The notes beneath the pieces were generated by a model. It did not search any database, was not told where the DNA came from, and saw only the letters and a list, made by a program, of their open reading frames with translations. DNA of 60,275 bases from Blastocatellia bacterium (lineage in GTDB: Bacteria; Acidobacteriota; Blastocatellia; Pyrinomonadales; Pyrinomonadaceae). A program made the translations under genes and the position numbers. Position 1 is the first letter of the stretch; every line of letters starts with the position of its first letter. Shown piece after piece: positions 1 to 7,743 of this stretch. The DNA is taken from contig JACCVY010000005.1 in the NCBI GenBank assembly GCA_013697915.1, forward strand, positions 1-60,275, in the 5' to 3' direction.

Positions 1-157
1 ACAAAGTCAGGCCAAAAAGCCGCCTGACTTTCCCACATTCCCACAGCTTCTACTGCTGGAGACGAAATGAACCGATCGGACACTTCACTTGCTAATAACA
101 CCGGACATTTTAATTTGCTAACAACACGTACCACGGAAACGCCTTGAGCCATTCAAA

Positions 158-480
158 TTAGGATCTCACCTCCTCGGGCGTCCCAACTTCCGCGACTAAT
201 CGCTCGCGCTCTCGCTTCAGGTTTTCTCGTCGCTTATGCTGGGCGTCTTGATAATCGCTGCCCGACGTGCCCTGTGTTATAGGTAGCGGCGGGAATGGTT
301 TCGTTCCAGTAAGCAAGGCATCAAATCTCCGCAATTCGTCCCTGACCTTTTCGGATTCTCTCCTGCTCCACGTGCCGCTGCGCGTTGGCGAGCTGGACCG
401 ATTGATTCTGGAAATACGTTAATTGGGTAACCTCATCCTCAATACGTTTAAGTTCAGCCTCTGCGCTTGCGATCTGCCCC
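158..480 (-). pseudogene. Decayed coiled-coil protein fragment
   Basis: Read on the minus strand, about 480 to 370 gives an open stretch rich in Glu, Arg, Gln and Lys (includes AELKRIEDEVTQL). A shift to another frame near 360 continues as VRDELRRFDALLTG and ends at a stop at 158-160 after EVGTPEEVRS. The composition is coiled-coil-like and coding in character, but there is no start codon, an in-frame stop lies just upstream (near 483), and one frameshift is needed. I do not recognise the family. The rest of 1-661 shows no gene; 490-661 is presumably the leader of the downstream ligase gene. Confidence 0.35.
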
Positions 481-661
481 TAGTTATGACATCAAGTGCT
501 CCCGGTACGATTCTGGGAACGATTCTTTATTCGTGAAGGCTCTTAGTGCGGCGGGATTATTCCCTCTCTAATAGCCGCAAATCAGCCTCTTTGTTAGTGT
601 GTTCGGAGTTGCGCGGATAGGTGCGGTAGGGTACAGACTTATATAACATAGGCAACCGGAC

Positions 662-2233
662 ATGACAGCCAGCACCAAAGACAGAAACCTTCGTGAATCG
701 CAGAGCGCGCTGCAAAACCTTGGCGAACTCTTAAGACAGCGCGTGGCAGCGTCGCCGGAAAAAGTTTTCCTTTGTTCCGAAAGTGACGGGCGGCGTTTTA
801 GCTACGAGCAATTCGAGCAGACAGTTAATCGCGTTTCCCGGCTGCTGCAGTCGCACGGTGTCGGTAAAGGTGACGTGGTGGGTCTCTTATTACCCAACGG
901 GGCGGAATACATTATTGCCTATTATGCTTGTTGGACAATCGGCGCGCTGGCCGGGCCTGTTAATAAGCTTTTGAAGGAAGAAGAGATCTCATTTGTTCTA
1001 AACAACTCAGAAGCGAAAACGATTCTGATTCATTCAGAGTTTCAGCCGCGGCTCGACAACATCCGCAAAGACCTGCCACATCTCAACTCCGTGATCGTTT
1101 TTGACGACGAAGCGCACGCGACCCAGGATTTTGCGAATTCGATCTCAACAAGCTCAAGTTTGCCCGACATCCATCCTGATGACGAGGCAATCATCATCTA
1201 CACTTCCGGAACCACCGGAAAGCCGAAGGGTTGTTTGTTGACGCATGGCAATCTGATTGCCAACGCGCGGCAGATAAGCAAATGGTTGCACTTCACAAAA
1301 GACGATCGCCTGTTAAGTATCATGCCGCTGTTTCACATGAACGCGGTTTCAGTAACAACCATGTCTGCGCTTTATGCAGGCGGCTCGACAGTAATTAGTC
1401 CCAGGTTTTCAGCTTCGCGTTTTTGGCAAATCATTTCCGACTACGAAATCACATCGTTCGGTTCGGTAGCCACGATGCTTTCAATGCTGCTCAGCACATA
1501 TCCGGACGGTGTTCCAACTGGACTGAAAACTGATCAGCTTCGTTTTGCAATGTGTGGCTCGGCGCCGGTGCCGGCGGAAGTGATGCAGCGTTTCGAAGAG
1601 ACGTTTAACTGCCTGGTCATCGAGGGCTATGGCCTTTCCGAATCCACTTGCCGCTCGACTTTTAATCCGCCAGACAAAAGGCGGCGGGCGGGTTCCTGTG
1701 GCATCCCGATCGGAAATGAAATGCGTGTGGTTGACGAGGAAGACAACGAAGTGCTCGATGGCGAACTCGGCGAAATCGTTATGCGCGGAGAGAATATTCT
1801 GAAAGGCTACTACCGAAACCAGGAAGCCACCGCCGCAGCGTTTCGCAACGGCTGGTTTCATACTGGCGACGTCGGCTATCGCGATGGGGAGGGTTTTTTC
1901 TACATCGTCGATCGCAAAAGCGACATGATCATTCGTGGCGGCGAAAATATTTACCCGCGCGAAATCGACGAGGTTCTTTACCAACATCCAGCCGTGGCGG
2001 CCGCGGCAACGATTGGAGTGCCGGACCAACTTTACGGAGAAGATGTCGCAGCGTTCGTGGTGCTTAAGGAAGGGAAGGCGGCTAGAGAAGAAGAGTTAAT
2101 CGCATACTGTCGCGAACGTTTGGCCGACTACAAAAGCCCAAAGACGATTCGGATCGTGGAGAGTATTCCCAAGGGGCCAACCGGAAAACTTCTCAAACGC
2201 GAACTGGCGAAACAGTTTCAGACGTCAAAATGA
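662..2233 (+). CDS. AMP-forming acyl-CoA synthetase / ligase
   Basis: Class I adenylate-forming enzyme of 523 residues that activates a carboxylic acid as acyl-AMP and transfers it to CoA. The phosphate-binding motif YTSGTTGKPKG is near residue 179, GYGLSEST near 322, the hinge-region motif TGDVG near 400, the A8-type segment GENIYPREIDE near 427, and the catalytic-lysine motif GPTGKLLKREL near 505. Length and motif order are complete for the family. Substrate cannot be read from sequence; long-chain fatty acid, coumarate-like aryl acid or oxalate are all possible. It has no obvious Shine-Dalgarno. The convergent gene ends 1 base downstream, so it is a single-gene unit. Confidence 0.9.
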   Translation: MTASTKDRNLRESQSALQNLGELLRQRVAASPEKVFLCSESDGRRFSYEQFEQTVNRVSRLLQSHGVGKGDVVGLLLPNGAEYIIAYYACWTIGALAGPVNKLLKEEEISFVLNNSEAKTILIHSEFQPRLDNIRKDLPHLNSVIVFDDEAHATQDFANSISTSSSLPDIHPDDEAIIIYTSGTTGKPKGCLLTHGNLIANARQISKWLHFTKDDRLLSIMPLFHMNAVSVTTMSALYAGGSTVISPRFSASRFWQIISDYEITSFGSVATMLSMLLSTYPDGVPTGLKTDQLRFAMCGSAPVPAEVMQRFEETFNCLVIEGYGLSESTCRSTFNPPDKRRRAGSCGIPIGNEMRVVDEEDNEVLDGELGEIVMRGENILKGYYRNQEATAAAFRNGWFHTGDVGYRDGEGFFYIVDRKSDMIIRGGENIYPREIDEVLYQHPAVAAAATIGVPDQLYGEDVAAFVVLKEGKAAREEELIAYCRERLADYKSPKTIRIVESIPKGPTGKLLKRELAKQFQTSK

Positions 2234-2234
2234 T

Positions 2235-3077
2235 CTAGGCTTGAGTCAGTCGCATGGGAGGGTTCTGCCGCGAGTGTCGCAACCGATCCTTCAGCCAGCC
2301 GCCCAACAGCCAAAGCGCGCAGAAAGAAACCATCGCCAACGAAAACCACTTCCCATAGATTCCATCGGGTGAAAACTTTTCGGTGGCCGCGTGCAGCACT
2401 TCGCTGTTTGGCAATACGCCCGCTTCCGAAAACTCGTGGAGAGAATAGATGCCGACCTGGACCATGAAGAGCAACAGAAAGATTCCGGTGACCTGGAAGA
2501 ATCTGCGAACGTTAATCAGATGAGCAAACCGTGTCCAACCCCAGGCAAACAGACCGGCGGCACAGAGACCTAACAGCGCGCCGGTGAGCAGTTGTTCGCG
2601 AACCTGCATCAACATCAACGCTGTTTCCATTCCCTCACGCGTAATCATCAGAAAGGTAAAAAGAAACACGCCACCCAACGCCGCTAGTTGCGAAGTGCGC
2701 GATGACATCTGGCCCAACCGGTGATTCATGCGCTCTCGCAGCTTTGGCCCTGTACGCCACATGTGAATTACAAGTGTGCCAACCATCACGATTGCAACTA
2801 CTCCGAGAACCCCTTCTCGCAGCGATTCGTTTCCGAGAAACTGGCCGATGTAGGCTCCCGCACTCGCGCCGAACAGGCGTTCCAGCCGGGACTCATCAAC
2901 GCCGGCAGAGAGCAGATAACCAAGGCCGGCGCTGGCGCATAGTCCGGCTGCAATTGCGACGTACACGGCAGAGCTGAGCCATTTTGTTCCTGACTTTTTT
3001 ACGTAAGAGAGGATGACTGCGACCAGCAGAAAGGATTCAAAGCCTTCGCGCAATACGATAATGAAAGAGTTGAGCAT
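2235..3077 (-). CDS. efeU: FTR1/EfeU-family iron permease
   Basis: Polytopic inner-membrane protein of 280 residues with about seven hydrophobic segments. The two hallmark REGxE iron-binding motifs are present: REGFE at residues 10-14 in the first helix and REGME at 147-151 in the fourth. Family members import iron, with oxidation coupled to transport in the EfeUOB system. No efeO or efeB homologue is adjacent, so this is a stand-alone permease here. A strong palindromic site lies 90-110 bases upstream of the start (3165-3198), suggesting metal-responsive control. Family assignment is firm; the exact metal and partner are inferred. Confidence 0.88.
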   Translation of the reverse strand: MLNSFIIVLREGFESFLLVAVILSYVKKSGTKWLSSAVYVAIAAGLCASAGLGYLLSAGVDESRLERLFGASAGAYIGQFLGNESLREGVLGVVAIVMVGTLVIHMWRTGPKLRERMNHRLGQMSSRTSQLAALGGVFLFTFLMITREGMETALMLMQVREQLLTGALLGLCAAGLFAWGWTRFAHLINVRRFFQVTGIFLLLFMVQVGIYSLHEFSEAGVLPNSEVLHAATEKFSPDGIYGKWFSLAMVSFCALWLLGGWLKDRLRHSRQNPPMRLTQA

Positions 3078-3164
3078 TATTATGAATTAGCTTTCCGAGA
3101 AATTCTGGCGGGCACCGATGATGCGGGGGAATCAACTGGAAACCAGCCGACCGCAGTATAAGCT

Positions 3165-3198
3165 AATTGAAAACAGTTTTCAATTTCAAAATTGAAAT
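3165..3198. promoter_or_regulatory. Palindromic operator candidate for iron permease
   Basis: A perfect 10-1-10 dyad, AATTGAAAAC-A-GTTTTCAATT, occupies 3165-3185. It overlaps a second dyad, ATTTCAA-AA-TTGAAAT, at 3183-3198. The core TGAAAAC-A-GTTTTCA has the 7-1-7 layout of Fur-type boxes. It lies between the stop of the upstream gene and the efeU start, so it most likely regulates efeU. Binding by a Fur-family repressor is an inference. Confidence 0.5.
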
Positions 3199-3233
3199 GG
3201 CATGGCACGGCAAACAGCGGAAAAGCCCGCGTT

Positions 3234-4841
3234 TTACTGCCTGGTGACTGGGACGATAGCCAAATCGGCGCGAATTGGGCCTAGTTGAGTTACTGCCGTT
3301 AAGCGCAACGGCAAGCGGCGCGAGTCGTCACTAATCCAGGCGCGTAATTGGTATTTGTCACTTTCCGCATCGTCGGTAGTTAGTGAAATCTGAATCGCCG
3401 GGATGGTCTGCGAACCCAACTGGATATTTTCTTTTCGCAGCGCGCTGATGAAAAGCGTTTTCGGTTTGTTGTTAACGAGGATGGAAATTGCACTGCGCCG
3501 CGGCGGCGCCAGACTAAATGTGCGCAGGGCATAGAAGAATGACAAGTAGTCATGAGTACCGACTGGAATCTCAATACGATCGCCTTTTTCTGAAGTTGCG
3601 GTGCCGTAGTCCTGATTGATTGCGAGTTTGCTTGTGAAGTGGCGCCGCCCTTCGTTCAGACTAAATTCCGTATGAAAGGGAAGTAGCGTTTTGGGGTCTA
3701 CATAAGAGGTGACGACATCATTTGCGACGAACAGGCTTTGAAGTGCATTGCTGGTCTGGGCGCTCAACGTCAACAACAAACCATCATGATCGAAGTATTT
3801 TGAATGCGCGCGCACTTGAAAGTTTGCGGTAGCAGCGGGCAAAGCGATGTTGGGCAGAAAGACCTGATAGTTTAATTGTTCGCCAACCTTGAATGGCAGT
3901 TCGCCCAACGAGCCGACATTGTCGGCCGCCGAATCATTACTGCCGGACTGGGGCGTGCCATTTCCTCTTGGCGGAGTAATCACAAGCTGCGGTTGCGTAA
4001 GGGGTGTGATGGCCAAAGGCGTTGGACCAGGCGTTGGCGGCACTGGCGGCGTCGCGATAAATTCCGATCCTGCTAATTCAGCGCGAATCTCTCCCGCCGG
4101 ATGACGCGCGGTTACCAAAACGGGCACATGTCTTTGATCGTCGCTGAAGTAGATCTTGACGCCATATCCAGTGAGTTGCGAGTTGCCTCGGAAACGCACA
4201 CGGCAAACAATCGTATTGAAAGTACCCACATTTGTCTTGATTGCTTCGTTTCCGGTGACGCCGACTTCAATGACGTAAGAATCGTTTCCATCGCGCACTG
4301 TCATGAAGTAGGTCGAGCCCGGGCTGAGCGGTAAAGCTCGGACGCGGTAAATCACCGATAGAAAGTCGTAGGTGCCCGGAGATTCACCAGTTCGTTTTGC
4401 CGGCAGGGCAGCGACGCCGGCGGGCTGGTTAAAATCGGCGGAAGTATCAGATGTGCGCGAAGCAGCCCGCAGGATTTGCTGTCCGCGAAAGGGCACGCCG
4501 CTCGCAGGATCAACGTAGGTGATGTAGTCGTTGTTGACCGCGAACAGCGCGGCGTTGACCATTCCAGTAGTTTCGATGTGTCCTTTTAGTTGAATTGCGT
4601 CGCGGCCAAAAAAATTTCCGTGACCGGCGACCAAAAGCTCGATATGGGCCGCGCTGATGAAGTTTGAAAAAGAGACGTTATAGGTGAGGCGTTCGCCTAC
4701 GCGATACGGAGCAGGAGAAAGAGGCTGAGAGGCCTGGCCGCTTACGACTTGGCTGCCGAACGAGACAGCGAGCGCTGCCAGCAGAACGAACGAACTAAAA
4801 ACAACTAGCGGTTTCAACCTTTGGTTCACTCCTTGAATCAT
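3234..4841 (-). CDS. Exported protein with two DUF3108-like repeats
   Basis: Protein of 535 residues with an N-terminal hydrophobic export segment at about residues 10-30. Two homologous modules follow, the first starting PYRVGERLTYNVSF (residue 45) and the second PFKVGEQLNYQVFL (residue 316). Each contains a YVDP motif after a two-hydrophobic-strand segment, and the modules are joined by a Pro/Thr-rich linker at about 262-300. This matches the DUF3108 family of predicted periplasmic or outer-membrane-facing beta proteins, here duplicated. Function is unknown. It is followed on the same strand by the iron permease, with 156 bases and the palindromic operator between, so the two are probably separate units. 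Confidence 0.75.
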   Translation of the reverse strand: MIQGVNQRLKPLVVFSSFVLLAALAVSFGSQVVSGQASQPLSPAPYRVGERLTYNVSFSNFISAAHIELLVAGHGNFFGRDAIQLKGHIETTGMVNAALFAVNNDYITYVDPASGVPFRGQQILRAASRTSDTSADFNQPAGVAALPAKRTGESPGTYDFLSVIYRVRALPLSPGSTYFMTVRDGNDSYVIEVGVTGNEAIKTNVGTFNTIVCRVRFRGNSQLTGYGVKIYFSDDQRHVPVLVTARHPAGEIRAELAGSEFIATPPVPPTPGPTPLAITPLTQPQLVITPPRGNGTPQSGSNDSAADNVGSLGELPFKVGEQLNYQVFLPNIALPAATANFQVRAHSKYFDHDGLLLTLSAQTSNALQSLFVANDVVTSYVDPKTLLPFHTEFSLNEGRRHFTSKLAINQDYGTATSEKGDRIEIPVGTHDYLSFFYALRTFSLAPPRRSAISILVNNKPKTLFISALRKENIQLGSQTIPAIQISLTTDDAESDKYQLRAWISDDSRRLPLRLTAVTQLGPIRADLAIVPVTRQ

Positions 4842-4919
4842 AATTCAAAACTCGGCGAGAGCAAATGCCGCAAACCTCGCGTAACTTAAACGCGGCCGCA
4901 AGTCCGCAGTTCCTCGGAT

Positions 4920-5660
4920 TCAGCGGTTGCTGCCGGCAGCGTTGCTTTGCATCTCATCAACGATGAGTTGTGCAGCCCGAGCCGGATCAGGTGCAGCCAC
5001 GATTGGGCGCCCCACTACCAGATAATCTGCCCCGGCTGCGATTGCCTCGCGCGGTGACATAACGCGCGCCTGGTCGTCTTTGCCGGCGCCCGCAGGCCGT
5101 ACGCCCGGAGTGACTACAATGAATCCTGGTTTCGCTACCGCGGCACGGACCAGCGACACTTCGCGCGCGGAAGCAACCACACCATCCAGGCCGCTGTCAG
5201 CCGTGAGCTTTGCCAGACGAGCGACCATTTCATCGACTTTCTCGCGCACGCCAATCTCTTTCAGGGTAGCGTCATCACTGCTGGTTAACACGGTCACACC
5301 CAGAATTACCGGACGCGCGAGTCCTTCGCCGACAGCACATTCAGCCACCGCTTCAGCCGTGCGACGCATCATTGCGCGGCCGCCACCGGCATGAACATTG
5401 AACATCGAAACGCCGAGACGCGTGGCTTCCACGCCGGCGGCGGCAACAGTGTTTGGGATATCGTGAAACTTCAAATCAAGAAAAATCTTTTCGCCGGCCT
5501 TTATGATCTCTTTCACGAAGTCGGGACCAGCAGCCGTAAACAGTTGCGACCCGATCTTAAACATGCCTGCGATACCGTGCAGCGAACTGATAAGCCGGCG
5601 CGCCCCATCCGCAGTTTCGAGATCGAGCGCAACGATTAATTTGTTTTGCACAACACGCAT
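4920..5660 (-). CDS. pyrF: Orotidine 5'-phosphate decarboxylase
   Basis: Last step of de novo UMP synthesis (OMP to UMP plus CO2), cytosolic. The 246-residue length fits the PyrF group 1 family. The catalytic Asp-Lys-Asp set is visible in LDLKFHDIPNT (D62, K64, D67). The N-terminal substrate-binding Asp lies in VALDLETADG (D12), and the phosphate-binding loop is near TPGVRPAG (about 182). It lies 27 bases downstream of pyrD on the same strand, so pyrD-pyrF is a two-gene operon facing away from pyrR-pyrB-pyrC. Confidence 0.96.
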   Translation of the reverse strand: MRVVQNKLIVALDLETADGARRLISSLHGIAGMFKIGSQLFTAAGPDFVKEIIKAGEKIFLDLKFHDIPNTVAAAGVEATRLGVSMFNVHAGGGRAMMRRTAEAVAECAVGEGLARPVILGVTVLTSSDDATLKEIGVREKVDEMVARLAKLTADSGLDGVVASAREVSLVRAAVAKPGFIVVTPGVRPAGAGKDDQARVMSPREAIAAGADYLVVGRPIVAAPDPARAAQLIVDEMQSNAAGSNR

Positions 5661-5687
5661 TCGGTTTCACTTTAACTTCGCGAATAC

Positions 5688-6797
5688 TTAATCGGCATAG
5701 TCCACTGCGCGGCATCCTACTGCTTCGTCGAATGAAACGAAGCCTTCGCGCGAGATAATGCACCGCAGTCCTTCGTTAATGTCCTTCGCAATCGAGGGGC
5801 CTTCATAGATGAAACCGGTATACACCTGAATCAGGCTGGCGCCCGCCGCAATCAACTCCCAGGCATCGTTCGCATTAAATATCCCACCCACGCCGATGAT
5901 AGGCAGCGTACCACGGGTCAGATTAAAGACGGCGGCAATCGCTTTCGCGGCCCGCGGTCGCAACGGTGCGCCGCTAAGACCGCCTTCTCCGAATGCCGCT
6001 ACTTTGTTGGCATTTGTTCGCAGTCCCGTGCGTTTAGTTGTCGTGTTGGTCGCAATTAATCCGGCGACCTGGTGCCGTTGCGCAACTTCAACCAGCTGTT
6101 CCAATTCGTCTTTTTCCAGGTCTGGAGAAAGCTTTACCAATAACGGCAGCAACGCGGAACGGCCGGTTTTCGTTGCTAGTTTGTCATTGCGCGCTTGCAG
6201 CGCTTGCAACAAAGCTTCCAACTGACCGGGCTGTTGCAGCTCCCGCAAGCGGGCCGTGTTTGGCGAACTGACGTTCACGGCGATGTAGTCGGCGATGGGA
6301 TAGACAAGCTCAAAGCTCTTCAAGTAATCATCAACTGCGTTTTCGAGATCGACCACCGTACTCTTGCCGATGCTGACGCCAAGAATGCAATCGGGCTTAT
6401 GCTGTGAAACTCGTTTGACAAAGTCGGCCGCGCCCTGGTTGTTGAAACCAGCGCGGTTGATGAGAGCTTTGTCCAACGGCAAGCGGAACAAACGCGGTCG
6501 TTTGTTGCCGGGTTGCGGATGATAAGTCACCGTTCCTGCTTCAATGAAACCAAAGCCCAGCGTCGCGAGGTTTGAGAGTGCAACACCATCCTTATCAAAA
6601 CCGGCCGCGAGGCCAACCGGGTTGTCGAACGTCAAGCCAAACCGGCGCAACTTGCCGAATGGACTTCGGCGGTAGCGATCACCGATTAACTGTTTGGTTA
6701 GTGTCGAACTAAAAGATAGGGAAGTGAGCGCCAGTTCGTGGGCTGTCTCGGCGGGCAGGCGAAAAAGTATCGGTCGCAGCAATGAGCGGTAGATCAT
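5688..6797 (-). CDS. pyrD: Dihydroorotate dehydrogenase (quinone, class 2)
   Basis: Oxidises dihydroorotate to orotate, passing electrons to membrane quinone through FMN. The 369-residue protein begins MIYRSLLRPILFRLPAET, the amphipathic N-terminal helix typical of class 2 enzymes. FMN-site segments include NPVGLAAGFDKDG, NVSSPNTARLR and GVGGIFNANDAWE. The active-site serine of class 2 enzymes lies in the NVSSPNT segment. An in-frame start further upstream (6935) would add 46 Cys/Leu-rich residues translated from an intergenic low-complexity repeat; I reject it because family members begin as chosen here. It heads the pyrD-pyrF operon, divergent from pyrR. Confidence 0.95.
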   Translation of the reverse strand: MIYRSLLRPILFRLPAETAHELALTSLSFSSTLTKQLIGDRYRRSPFGKLRRFGLTFDNPVGLAAGFDKDGVALSNLATLGFGFIEAGTVTYHPQPGNKRPRLFRLPLDKALINRAGFNNQGAADFVKRVSQHKPDCILGVSIGKSTVVDLENAVDDYLKSFELVYPIADYIAVNVSSPNTARLRELQQPGQLEALLQALQARNDKLATKTGRSALLPLLVKLSPDLEKDELEQLVEVAQRHQVAGLIATNTTTKRTGLRTNANKVAAFGEGGLSGAPLRPRAAKAIAAVFNLTRGTLPIIGVGGIFNANDAWELIAAGASLIQVYTGFIYEGPSIAKDINEGLRCIISREGFVSFDEAVGCRAVDYAD

Positions 6798-6857
6798 TAA
6801 GACTTTTCGGCGCTTGATTTCGCGGTGGAGACTAGCAGAGCCAGCGGACCGTGACAA

Positions 6858-6956
6858 GACGGAGACAGTAGGCAGTAGGCAGAAAGCGGGGGGCAGAAGG
6901 CAGTAGGCACAGCAGAGCGCAACGACAAAGCACAAAGCACGAAGTACAAAGCACAG
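6858..6956. repeat. Low-complexity heptamer repeats
   Basis: Between pyrD and pyrR lie two runs of degenerate tandem units: four GGCAGTA/GGCAGAA-like units at about 6866-6906, then four AAAGCAC/GAAGTAC-like units at about 6925-6953. They contain no conserved start or coding signal and account for the false N-terminal extension of pyrD. Confidence 0.6.
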
Positions 6957-6994
6957 CTCAATCCATCTCCTGACATTCTTGCTTTCTGGTTAGC

Positions 6995-7024
6995 TTGTCA
7001 CTGCAACTGGGTTCTTGCTAGTAT
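6995..7024 (+). promoter_or_regulatory. Candidate pyrR promoter
   Basis: TTGTCA (6995-7000) is followed after an 18-base spacer by TAGTAT (7019-7024). Only eight bases separate the -10 box from the pyrR ATG at 7033, and no Shine-Dalgarno is visible, so transcripts would be leaderless or nearly so. Prediction from consensus only. Confidence 0.4.
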
Positions 7025-7032
7025 CCCGCGCA

Positions 7033-7599
7033 ATGGATTTTCTGGAAAAAGCGCGCATCATGGATAGTCCGCGAATCAATCGCGCGCTTGCCCGACTTGC
7101 CTCCGAAATAGTTGAAGAAAACCACGGCGCCGGCGATCTTTATCTGGTTGGCATTCGACGCCGAGGTGTGCCGCTCGCCGAACGCATGGCCGACAAGATT
7201 GCAGACCTGGAAGGCGATCGTCCGCCTGTCGGCGTGCTCGACATCACGCTCTACCGCGACGATCTCTCTACGGTTGGCGCCAAGCCGATAGTTAATCGCA
7301 CTGAACTTCCGGGTGACATCGAAAGCCGTAACATCGTCTTGATCGACGACGTGCTTTACACCGGCCGCACGATTCGCGCGGCGCTGGACCAGTTGATCGA
7401 CTATGGCCGGCCGCGGCGCGTACAATTGGCTGTGCTCATCGATCGCGGCAAGGAGCATCGCGAACTGCCAATTCAGGCTGACTATATTGGCAAACTGGTC
7501 CCGACAAAGAAGAGCGAGATCATTAAGGTGATGCTCCAGGAATTTGATGAAGAAGAAGGCGTGGTGATCGTCGAGCGACCGGCGACGGAAACTACTTGA
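7033..7599 (+). CDS. pyrR: PyrR bifunctional pyr regulator / uracil phosphoribosyltransferase
   Basis: Type I phosphoribosyltransferase of 188 residues. The PRPP-binding signature is [18 protein letters not shown] in the C-terminal half, and the N-terminal region [17 protein letters not shown] is typical of PyrR. In other bacteria PyrR binds pyr mRNA in response to UMP and has weak uracil phosphoribosyltransferase activity. An alternative TTG at 7015 is in frame, but the ATG at 7033 fits family N-termini better. It is followed at once by a strong terminator, so pyrB and pyrC must be transcribed separately. I see no convincing PyrR-binding attenuator upstream of pyrB, so a regulatory role is inferred. 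Confidence 0.93.
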   Translation: MDFLEKARIMDSPRINRALARLASEIVEENHGAGDLYLVGIRRRGVPLAERMADKIADLEGDRPPVGVLDITLYRDDLSTVGAKPIVNRTELPGDIESRNIVLIDDVLYTGRTIRAALDQLIDYGRPRRVQLAVLIDRGKEHRELPIQADYIGKLVPTKKSEIIKVMLQEFDEEEGVVIVERPATETT

Positions 7600-7605
7600 A
7601 GCAAC

Positions 7606-7631
7606 AAGCGGCCAGCGATGGCCGCTTTTTT
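7606..7631 (+). terminator. Rho-independent terminator of pyrR
   Basis: A nine-pair stem AAGCGGCCA/TGGCCGCTT closes a GCGA (GNRA-type) tetraloop and runs into six T residues (7626-7631), seven bases after the pyrR stop codon. Confidence 0.85.
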
Positions 7632-7644
7632 GTATCTTTTTGAA

Positions 7645-7675
7645 TCGTCAGTTGTCCGTTGTCAGTAGTCCGTGG
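7645..7675. repeat. TCAGTTGTCCGT-type intergenic repeat, left copy
   Basis: The stretch reading CAGTTGTCCGTTGTCAGTAG is an inverted relative of 9193-9228, which carries CAACTGACAACGGACCA and CAACTGACAACCGACCA. The two copies flank the IS30-containing four-helix-bundle gene between pyrR and pyrB. Confidence 0.5.
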
Positions 7676-7720
7676 TTTCTAGTTTTGCCATCCTTAGGTA
7701 ATTCGGATAGATGCTTTCTG

Positions 7721-7743
7721 AGGAGGCAAAAAATGGAAAGGGT
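7721..7743 (+). pseudogene. Displaced 5' end of the four-helix-bundle gene
   Basis: A perfect AGGAGG (7721-7726) stands six bases before ATG at 7733, followed by GAA AGG and GT. The next base belongs to the IS30 element. Joining base 7743 to base 8811 gives an uninterrupted frame MERVRRTNFEKLRVYRL leading into the four-helix-bundle gene at 8811-9174. This is therefore the original ribosome-binding site and start of that gene, cut off by the insertion. Confidence 0.7.

Noticed and set aside
1481-2029. 182-codon minus-strand open frame
   Set aside because: It runs antisense through the acyl-CoA synthetase, which has all its motifs; no start signal or domain.
6798-6935. N-terminal extension of pyrD from an upstream in-frame start
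   Set aside because: The extra 46 residues come from low-complexity intergenic repeats; family members begin at MIYRSLLRP.
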